From Hymenobacter gummosus (GTDB taxonomy: Bacteria; Bacteroidota; Bacteroidia; Cytophagales; Hymenobacteraceae), in assembly GCF_003970915.1 (NCBI RefSeq), contig NZ_RXOF01000008.1, positions 124,001-188,000 of the forward strand: a stretch of 64,000 nucleotides of DNA, written 5' to 3'. The position numbers were made by a program, and so were the translations under genes. Under the pieces are notes generated by a model that saw nothing but the letters and a program-made list of their open reading frames with translations, was not told where the DNA came from and did no database searches. Below, piece by piece: positions 48,560-54,697 of this stretch; the first letter of the stretch is position 1, and each line of letters opens with the position of its first letter.

Positions 48560-49351
48560 TTAGCGGCCGGCTTTCTTGCTGGTTGGTTTCTCCGCTTCTG
48601 CCAGCTCGGCTTCCGACATGCCCGGGGCCAGCGGATGCTTCGCGTCGGCGGCGTGCTGGTGCGCCTGCTGCTCCTGGTACTGCTGGCCCAACTGCTCCAT
48701 TATCACCTGAGTGCCCGCATTCAGCACCGGCTCGTCGCGGGTGTAGATGTGGCTGTACTCGTCCCGCAGGTCGAGGTCCACTTCCAGGTCGCGCAGCAGC
48801 CCTTCGCGGATGTCGTACACCAGGCCGTGCAGGCGGGGTGGATTCGGGCGCTTGCGGGCGTTCTGGATGATGGTCGTCTTGGCCAGGTTGCGCACCTGCT
48901 CAATGACGTTTAGCTCCACCAGCCGGCGCAGGCGTTCCTCCTTGTCTTCGATCCGCAGCAGTTCCGTCTCGTGCAGACGAATCACGTCGCGGATATTGGT
49001 GAGCCAGTTGTCGATAAGGCCGTACTGCTGGTTGCTAGCGGCCGCGGCCACGCCGCCGCAGCCGTAGTGGCCCACCACCATAATCACTTCTACTTCCAGC
49101 ACTTCCACCGCGTACTGGAGCACCGACAGCAGGTTGATGTCGGTGTGCACCACCAGGTTGGCGATGTTGCGGTGGGTGAACATCTCACCCGGACCGGTGC
49201 CGGTGATGGCCGAGCCGGGCACGCGCGAGTCGGAGCAGCCAATGAACAGATAGCGCGGCTTCTGACCCATAGCCAGCTTTTCAAAGTACTGCGGGTCCTT
49301 GGCCAGTTGTTCTTTGACCCAGCGGCGGTTGCCTTCCAGGATTCGTTTCAT
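48560..49351 (-). CDS. Beta-class carbonic anhydrase
   Basis: Zinc enzyme that interconverts CO2 and bicarbonate. 263 residues. Zinc ligands Cys39, His95 and Cys98, with the Asp41-Arg43 pair, are all visible (GCSDSRVPG, VVGHYGCGG). Further marks: GEMFTHRNIANLV and LHGLVYDIREGLL. The last 40 residues are a charged, low-complexity tail (EAELAEAEKPTSKKAGR). It lies 135 bases downstream of the SulP transporter gene on the same strand; the pair is typical of bicarbonate uptake modules. A TAnnTTTG element 58 bases upstream suggests its own promoter. Confidence 0.96.
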   Translation of the reverse strand: MKRILEGNRRWVKEQLAKDPQYFEKLAMGQKPRYLFIGCSDSRVPGSAITGTGPGEMFTHRNIANLVVHTDINLLSVLQYAVEVLEVEVIMVVGHYGCGGVAAAASNQQYGLIDNWLTNIRDVIRLHETELLRIEDKEERLRRLVELNVIEQVRNLAKTTIIQNARKRPNPPRLHGLVYDIREGLLRDLEVDLDLRDEYSHIYTRDEPVLNAGTQVIMEQLGQQYQEQQAHQHAADAKHPLAPGMSEAELAEAEKPTSKKAGR

Positions 49352-49409
49352 GGGGTTCAGGTAAGGAAAAGGGAAATTGCGGCCCGGTACCGGCGGGCGC
49401 GTCCGGCGC

Positions 49410-49417
49410 CAAAGGTA
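49410..49417 (-). promoter_or_regulatory. Candidate -7 element for carbonic anhydrase
   Basis: On the minus strand TACCTTTG, an exact match to TAnnTTTG, lies 58 bases upstream of ATG 49351. No -33 TTG at the right distance. Confidence 0.45.
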
Positions 49418-49486
49418 TTCTACGCACGCGGTTCAGGGCGGGCGGGGCGGGCAGAACAAATTTCCCCGGTTCTGTTTTGCGCCATC

Positions 49487-51103
49487 TTAGTGGCCCGGCA
49501 CCTGTACTGGCGGAATGTTGCGCAGCTCCAGCCAGATGCCGCGCTCCGCGGCGCCCTGCCGGAAGTTCTCAATGGCTTCCAGCACGTCGTAGTCGATGGT
49601 TTCGGAGTCGGTGCCGTCGAGCAGCACCCGGGTGCCGGGCTTGAACTGGTCCAGCGTGGTGGCAATGGCGGCTTTGTTGAGGAAGGTCACGTGCTCGGCC
49701 AGCTTCAGGTGCACCGTGTCGGGGGCGTGGTCGGGCTCGTAGTGGAAGAAGTAGGCCGATTCGGCGTGGTCTTTCAGGATGATGAAGGCGGCCACGGCCA
49801 GGCCCACGCCCACGCCCTTGAGCAGGTCGGTAACGATGATGAGCCCCACCGTGACGATGAAGGGCAGAAACTGCTTCCAGCCCAGCTGCCACTGCGTGCG
49901 GTACAGGGCCGGCTTGGTGAGCTTGTAGCCCACCGTCAGCAGCACCGCGGCCAGCGCCGACAACGGAATCAGGTTCAGCACCTGGCCCAGGAACAGCACC
50001 GCCGCCGTCAGCAGCAGGCCGTGGAAGAAGGCCGACTTGCGCGTCTGGGCGCCGGCGTTGATGTTGGCCGAGGAGCGCACGATAACGGCCGTCAGCGGCA
50101 GCCCGCCAATCAGGCCCGACAGCAGGTTGCCGGTGCCCTGGGCCAGCAGCTCCCGGTTGGTGGGCGTGCGGCGCTTCTGCGGGTCGAGCTTATCCACGGC
50201 TTCCACGCTCAGCAAGGACTCCAGCGAGGCTACCACCGCAATGGTGCCGGCCAGCAGGTACACCTCGCCGCCCTTGGTCAGCACCGACCAGTCGGGGAAG
50301 CGCAGGGCGCCCAGCACGTCGTCGATGCTGTTGATGGCCGGCAGGCTTACCAGGTGGGTGGTGGCCACCTGCCACTCAGGCCGCACCCGGATCAGCAGCA
50401 GGTTCAGGCCGATGGCCAGCAGCACCACTACCAGGGCGCCGGGCACCAGGGCCAGCACCTTGTTGCGCTTCACCCAGGGCTGCTCCCAGAGCACCAGTAC
50501 CAGCATCGAGACGAAGCCGATGAGCAAGGCGCCCGGCTGCAGGCCGGCCAGCGCCTGCCCGATGGCCGAGAACGTGTTCAGTCCGTCGGGCTGGAAGAAG
50601 TTGAGGTCCTCGAAGAAGTCTTTGTCGCCGCCCAGAAAGTGCGGTATCTGCTTCAGAATCAAAATCAGGCCGATGGCCGCCAGCATACCCCGGATAACCG
50701 AGGTGGGGAAATACATTCCAATGACGCCCGCCTTGAGCATACCCAGACCCAGCTGCAGCACCCCGGCCAGCACCACGGCCACCAGGAAGGCCTCATAGGT
50801 GCCCATCTGCTGAATGCCGGCCAGCACGATGGTGGTCAGGCCGGCGGCCGGGCCGCTCACGCTCAGCTGCGAGCCGCTCATCAGGCTCACTACCAGCCCC
50901 CCAACAATACCGGCAATGAGGCCCGCCAGCAGGGGCGCCCCCGAAGCCAGCGAAATGCCCAGGCACAGCGGCAACGCCACCAGAAAAACGACGAGCCCCG
51001 CGGGCAGATCCTTAGCCAGCGTATTGCCGGTGGGCCGCGGCGCAGAGGGCGCGGCAGAATTAGTAGAAGGCGCGGACGCCGTCAGGACTTGGGGAGCTTC
51101 CAT
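49487..51103 (-). CDS. SulP/SLC26 anion transporter with STAS domain (possible bicarbonate importer)
   Basis: A 538-residue membrane transporter. After a low-complexity start come about 12-14 helices, with the SulP segments DLPAGLVVFLVALPLCLGISLASGAP and SVSGPAAGLTTIV. The last 100 residues form a reduced STAS domain (AEHVTFLNKAAIATTLDQF, VLLDGTDSETIDYDVLEAIENF). Placement just upstream of a beta-carbonic anhydrase supports bicarbonate over sulfate as the substrate; this is inference. ATG 51103 is preferred to the in-frame start at 51139. A heptamer repeat array lies about 136 bases upstream. Confidence 0.92.
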   Translation of the reverse strand: MEAPQVLTASAPSTNSAAPSAPRPTGNTLAKDLPAGLVVFLVALPLCLGISLASGAPLLAGLIAGIVGGLVVSLMSGSQLSVSGPAAGLTTIVLAGIQQMGTYEAFLVAVVLAGVLQLGLGMLKAGVIGMYFPTSVIRGMLAAIGLILILKQIPHFLGGDKDFFEDLNFFQPDGLNTFSAIGQALAGLQPGALLIGFVSMLVLVLWEQPWVKRNKVLALVPGALVVVLLAIGLNLLLIRVRPEWQVATTHLVSLPAINSIDDVLGALRFPDWSVLTKGGEVYLLAGTIAVVASLESLLSVEAVDKLDPQKRRTPTNRELLAQGTGNLLSGLIGGLPLTAVIVRSSANINAGAQTRKSAFFHGLLLTAAVLFLGQVLNLIPLSALAAVLLTVGYKLTKPALYRTQWQLGWKQFLPFIVTVGLIIVTDLLKGVGVGLAVAAFIILKDHAESAYFFHYEPDHAPDTVHLKLAEHVTFLNKAAIATTLDQFKPGTRVLLDGTDSETIDYDVLEAIENFRQGAAERGIWLELRNIPPVQVPGH

Positions 51104-51238
51104 GGGGGTGGGTAGAACTGAAGCCACAACCAAGCCCACCTGCTGCCGCGCAAGTCGGGCACGTTACCAGGCTTTGGCTCCAAATGTCTTCGCCAATCTT
51201 AATCTCCGGTTAAAAGGGTGTTAAAAGCGCATTAAAAC

Positions 51239-51367
51239 AGGTGACAGGTGACAGGTGACAGGTGACAGGTGACAGGTGACAGGGCGTACTGGCTTCCTAG
51301 TCAGGAGTTACGCTCGGCTGAAACCACCTGCCTTTTTTGACACCTCCCGACGTGTCATCTGTCATTC
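51239..51367. repeat. Six perfect heptamers with partial inverted partner
   Basis: The heptamer AGGTGAC is repeated six times without error from 51239 to 51280, followed by AGGG. About 60 bases later the sequence TGTCATCTGTCATTCC (51353-51368) reads as an imperfect inverted partner (GACAGATGACA on the other strand). The element ends at the stop codon of the histidine kinase gene. A perfect heptamer array is prone to copy-number change and lies upstream of the SulP gene. Confidence 0.85.
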
Positions 51368-51368
51368 C

Positions 51369-52757
51369 TTACTGCAGCTTCGGTAGCTCCAGCGTGACGG
51401 TAGTGCCCTGCCCCAGCGCACTTTGTACCTGAATGGAGCCGCCGTGCAGCTCCATGATCTTGTGGGTGAGCGGCAAGCCGATGCCGTGCCCGGGCACCCC
51501 GCGGGCGTTGTCGGCGCGGAAGAAGGGCACGAACACCTGCTGCCGGTCGGCCTCGCTCATGCCCACGCCCTGGTCGCGCACTTCCAGGCTGATGCGGCCG
51601 TCGAGGGCGGCCAGGGTGGCCACCACGGGCTGCTCCGTGCCGCTGGAGAACTTGCAGGCGTTTTCGAGCACGTTCAGGATGGCCGAGAGCAGCAGGGCCT
51701 CGTTGCCGCGCACCAGCGGGTCGGGCGCCTCGGCCGGGAGCTGGAAGTGCAGGTCGATGCGGCAGGTGGGGTGACGGCGCTGCACTTCCTCGTGGGCCTG
51801 CAGCAGCAGCTCGTCGAGGTGCAGGGGCTTGAGCGGCACCTGCGAGGGGTCGTCGGAGGCACGGGCAATCTGCAGCAGGCCGTTGGTGAGGTCCTTGAGC
51901 AGGCGGGCCGCGTCGAGGGTGCTGCGCAGCACCTGCTGGTAGCCCTCCACGTTGCGCTCCTGCAGCAGGGCCACTTCCAGCTCCCCGATAATGACCGTCA
52001 GCGGGGTGCGCAGCTCGTGGGAGGCGTCGCGCACGAAGGTGCGCTGGCCCACGAAGGCCGTTTCGAGCCGGTCGAGCAGGCTATTAAACGTGCTGGCCAG
52101 CTGCGACACCTCGTCCTGCCCATCGGCCCCCGACAGGCGGCGGTGCATGTCGTAGGCGGTGATGCTGCCCATTTCCTGCACGGCCCGGCGCATGGGCTGC
52201 AGCGCCTGCCCGGCAAACACCCAGCCGCCGATGCCCGTCAGCACCATCGACACGAGCAGCCCCAGGCCCAGAATGCCGCGCAGGGTGCGCAGCTGCCGCT
52301 GCGTATCCACGTCGACGGACCAGGCCACCACCAAAAAGCGGCCCTGCCCCGGCACGCTGTAATGGATGCCGATGGTGTAGCGCTGGTCGGCTTCGCGCAC
52401 TTTCAGCGGAGCGGCAATGGTGTTCAGCCAGCCCGGCGGCAGGGCCCGCTGCGTAGTCTGCCCTTCCCGAAACAGCACCCGCCCGTCGGGGGCGTAGATG
52501 CGCACTTCCTCGTCGGGCAGGCTGCGGTAGAGCTGGCGCAGGTAGCGGCTGTAGGCCTCGCGGTGCTGCTGGTCGGTGAGCGGGTGCTGCCCGTCGAAGT
52601 ACACGTGGGCCACCACCCGGGCGCGGTTGCGCAGGCTGTCGGCAAAAAACTCGCCCCGCGAGTAGTAGGTGAAGACGTAAATCAGCGCCGAAAACAGCAG
52701 CAGCGTCACGGCCACAATGGCCGCAAACTGCAGCGCCAGCCGCAGACGAATGGACAT
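51369..52757 (-). CDS. Sensor histidine kinase
   Basis: A 462-residue membrane sensor. Two transmembrane helices (FAAIVAVTLLLFSALIYVFTY at 11-31; GLGLLVSMVLTGIGGWVFAG at 164-183) flank a 130-residue extracytoplasmic domain with VRIYAPDGRVLFREG. Then a HAMP domain, the phosphorylatable His247 (RDASHELRTPLT), N box (NVLENACKFS), and G boxes (RDQGVGM, GHGIGLPL). Autophosphorylates and donates to the response regulator encoded upstream. The signal is unknown. ATG 52757 is chosen by the first helix; it lies 3 bases after the flanking palindrome on the coding strand. Confidence 0.95.
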   Translation of the reverse strand: MSIRLRLALQFAAIVAVTLLLFSALIYVFTYYSRGEFFADSLRNRARVVAHVYFDGQHPLTDQQHREAYSRYLRQLYRSLPDEEVRIYAPDGRVLFREGQTTQRALPPGWLNTIAAPLKVREADQRYTIGIHYSVPGQGRFLVVAWSVDVDTQRQLRTLRGILGLGLLVSMVLTGIGGWVFAGQALQPMRRAVQEMGSITAYDMHRRLSGADGQDEVSQLASTFNSLLDRLETAFVGQRTFVRDASHELRTPLTVIIGELEVALLQERNVEGYQQVLRSTLDAARLLKDLTNGLLQIARASDDPSQVPLKPLHLDELLLQAHEEVQRRHPTCRIDLHFQLPAEAPDPLVRGNEALLLSAILNVLENACKFSSGTEQPVVATLAALDGRISLEVRDQGVGMSEADRQQVFVPFFRADNARGVPGHGIGLPLTHKIMELHGGSIQVQSALGQGTTVTLELPKLQ

Positions 52758-52760
52758 AGC

Positions 52761-52870
52761 GGTGAAATGGTGAAGTGGTGAAATGGTGAGTTTGATGTTC
52801 AGATGGCCACGACCGCGCATTTCGCGCAGCCAGAACGGCACTCACTATTTCACCATCTCACTATCTCACC
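52761..52870. repeat. Spacer-filling palindrome between response regulator and kinase genes
   Basis: Arms 52761-52791 and 52840-52870 are reverse complements at 26 of 31 bases; all five differences are A/G transitions. Each arm consists of 8-base units like GGTGAAAT. The loop is 48 bases and contains a small GCGCATTTCGCGC hairpin. The element fills the 114-base gap, ending one base from the response regulator stop and 3 bases from the kinase start codon. Confidence 0.88.
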
Positions 52871-52871
52871 T

Positions 52872-53549
52872 TTATTCATTGACCTTCGCCACGTAGCCCA
52901 TGCCGACGAGGGTATGGATGAGCTTGGGGGTGAAGTCCTTGTCGATTTTTTTGCGCAGGAAGTTGATGTACACGTCGATGACGTTGGAGCCGGTGTCGAA
53001 TGAGGTTTCCCAGACGTGCTCCAGGATGTCGACGCGGGAGACGACGCGGCCCTGGTTGCGCAGCAGGTAGTGGAGCAGAGCAAACTCGCGGGCGGTCAGC
53101 TGCACAGGCTGGCCGGCGCGGGTGACCATCTTGCTCACCGGGTCGAGGGTGAGGTCGGCGAGGCGGAGCTGGGGCTGGCTGGGGGCCTCCTGGCGGCGGC
53201 GCGAGAGGGCGCGGATGCGGGCCAGCAGCTCCTGAAAGGCGAAGGGTTTGACCAGGTAATCGTCGGCGCCGGCGTCGAGGCCGCGGATTTTATCGTCCGT
53301 CTCGCCCAGGGCCGTGAGCATCAGGATGGGCACGGCCGGGTTCTGGGCGCGCACTTGCCGACATACTTCCAGGCCGCTCAGCCCGGGCAGCAGCTGGTCG
53401 AGAATAATAAGGTCGTAGGGCGTGGAAAGTGCTTGACGCAGACCCAGTAGGCCATCGGCAGCAATGTCGACGGCGTGAGTTTGCTCACTGAGCCCTTTTT
53501 GCAGGAAGGCGGCCACTTTAGGCTCGTCTTCAACCAGGAGAATCTTCAT
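52872..53549 (-). CDS. OmpR-family response regulator
   Basis: A 225-residue DNA-binding response regulator. Receiver domain 1-120 with acidic residues in VEDEP, phosphoacceptor Asp51 (LIILDQLLPG) and Lys101 (YLVKPF). Winged-helix output domain 130-225 with LTAREFALLHYLLRNQGRVVSR, VIDVYINFLRKKID and VGMGYVAK. It precedes its histidine kinase on the minus strand. ATG 53549 begins the receiver domain. Targets unknown; its divergent neighbour is the exopolysaccharide operon, whose promoter region holds a palindromic operator. Confidence 0.96.
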   Translation of the reverse strand: MKILLVEDEPKVAAFLQKGLSEQTHAVDIAADGLLGLRQALSTPYDLIILDQLLPGLSGLEVCRQVRAQNPAVPILMLTALGETDDKIRGLDAGADDYLVKPFAFQELLARIRALSRRRQEAPSQPQLRLADLTLDPVSKMVTRAGQPVQLTAREFALLHYLLRNQGRVVSRVDILEHVWETSFDTGSNVIDVYINFLRKKIDKDFTPKLIHTLVGMGYVAKVNE

Positions 53550-53569
53550 ACGCGCAAGAAATACGTTCC

Positions 53570-53577
53570 CGAAGGTA
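53570..53577 (-). promoter_or_regulatory. Possible -7 element for the response regulator gene
   Basis: On the minus strand TACCTTCG (seven of eight to TAnnTTTG) lies 20 bases upstream of ATG 53549. No -33 TTG. Confidence 0.35.
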
Positions 53578-53657
53578 GGCAGTTGCGGCCGGTTAGTTGC
53601 CTGGCTTCCTGCTTTTAATAAGCCTTTAATACGCATTGCGGCCCACACTTCCAACAA

Positions 53658-53688
53658 AAATTATTACAAATTATTATGATAATAATTT
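53658..53688. promoter_or_regulatory. AT-rich operator candidate: palindrome plus direct repeat
   Basis: AAATTATTAT-G-ATAATAATTT (53668-53688) is a perfect 10-bp palindrome with a one-base centre. The half-site AAATTATTA also occurs just before it in direct orientation at 53658-53666, so three half-sites sit side by side. The palindrome ends about nine bases upstream of the -33 element of the exopolysaccharide promoter, a usual place for an activator or repressor site. Confidence 0.6.
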
Positions 53689-53696
53689 AAAAATAA

Positions 53697-53728
53697 CTTG
53701 ACACTTCGAGTTAAGTCCTATATGTTTA
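53697..53728 (+). promoter_or_regulatory. Bacteroidota-type promoter of the exopolysaccharide operon
   Basis: TTG at 53698-53700 and TATGTTTA at 53721-53728 are separated by 20 bases. They match the Bacteroidota promoter TTTG-N19-21-TAnnTTTG (one mismatch in the -7 box, one in the -33 box). This is the best complete promoter in the window. Confidence 0.65.
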
Positions 53729-53857
53729 AGGAAATATTCTATCAGTACGACTCTTCAACGCTTCCCGTGCTGATTTGCTCCCTCAGCCCATCCGGCCGCG
53801 CCACTGACCGGCGGGCCACGGGAGCAGAGCGGCGGATAAGCCAAACTCTCCACCACC

Positions 53858-54652
53858 ATGGCTTACCTCTTGATAAACCGCCTGCGGCTGGCAGTGCTGT
53901 GCCTGTCGGTGCTGCTGGCGGGCTGCGTTTCGCAGCGCCGGCTGCCCTACCTGCAGGGCAAGGACTACTCGACCCGGACGCCCGTGGCCGTGCCCAATAC
54001 GCCCCCGCCCTACCGCCTGCAGCCTAACGACGTGCTGTCGGTGCGGGTGCAGAGCGTGCAGCCCGCGCTGAATGATATTTTCAACGTCACCGATGGGCGC
54101 AACATCATGGGCGGCGACCCGGGCAACATGTTTCTGGCCGGCTACAACGTGGATGCGGGCGGCACCATCAACCTGCCCACCGTGGGCAAGGTGAAGGTGC
54201 AGGGCCTCACCATCGACGAGGCCCAGGCCCTGGTGCAGCAGCAGGTGAGCCGCTACGTGCGCGACGCGAACGTGCTGGTGAAGCTGCTCTCCTTCAAGAT
54301 AACCGTGCTCGGCGAGGTGCGCAGCCCCGGCCGCTACTTCGTGTACAACGGGCAGGCCACCGTGCTGGAGGCCCTGGGCCTGGCCGGCGACCTGACCGAA
54401 TTCGGCAACCGCCAGAACGTCAAGCTGATTCGTCCCACGCCCCAGGGCAACGAGGTAACCCTGCTGGACCTGACGGACCCGGCCCTGCTGGCCTCGCCCA
54501 ACTTCTACCTACTGCCCAACGACGCCTTGTACGTGGAGCCGCTGGCGGCCCGGACCAACCGCGCCAACGCGGGCAACTGGGCCCTGGTGTTTGCCGGCAT
54601 TTCGTCGGTGGTGCTGATTCTGAACTACATCCAGATTACCAAAAACAACTAG
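53858..54652 (+). CDS. Polysaccharide export outer-membrane lipoprotein (Wza-like)
   Basis: A 264-residue lipoprotein (signal ending LLAGC, Cys23). Poly_export domain: YRLQPNDVLSVRVQSVQP, GGTINLPTVGKVKVQGLTIDEAQ; then SLBB-like KITVLGEVRSPGRYFVYNGQATVLEAL. It ends with a hydrophobic helix (WALVFAGISSVVLILNYIQI), as in Bacteroidota Wza-type proteins that cross the membrane at the C-terminus. It forms the export channel with the following tyrosine kinase. First gene of the operon, ATG 53858. Confidence 0.95.
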   Translation: MAYLLINRLRLAVLCLSVLLAGCVSQRRLPYLQGKDYSTRTPVAVPNTPPPYRLQPNDVLSVRVQSVQPALNDIFNVTDGRNIMGGDPGNMFLAGYNVDAGGTINLPTVGKVKVQGLTIDEAQALVQQQVSRYVRDANVLVKLLSFKITVLGEVRSPGRYFVYNGQATVLEALGLAGDLTEFGNRQNVKLIRPTPQGNEVTLLDLTDPALLASPNFYLLPNDALYVEPLAARTNRANAGNWALVFAGISSVVLILNYIQITKNN

Positions 54653-54697
54653 GCGGCGGGGGCGCCCCGCCCCGGCAGCCCATAACCCCACCCGGCT

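Larger units (their letters stand above)
53550..53857. other. Divergent regulatory spacer, 308 bases
   Basis: The spacer lies between the two-component genes (minus) and the exopolysaccharide operon (plus). It turns sharply AT-rich at 53640-53750, contains the palindrome at 53668-53688 and the promoter at 53697-53728, and leaves a leader of about 120 bases before ATG 53858. A minus-strand TACCTTCG at 53570-53577 may serve the response regulator. Confidence 0.6.

Noticed and set aside
51239-51280. CRISPR array
   Set aside because: Units are seven bases in direct contact with no spacers, and no cas genes are present.
53640-53750. Replication origin suggested by the AT-rich tract
   Set aside because: No DnaA-box cluster or dnaA/dnaN genes nearby; the tract is explained by a promoter and operator.
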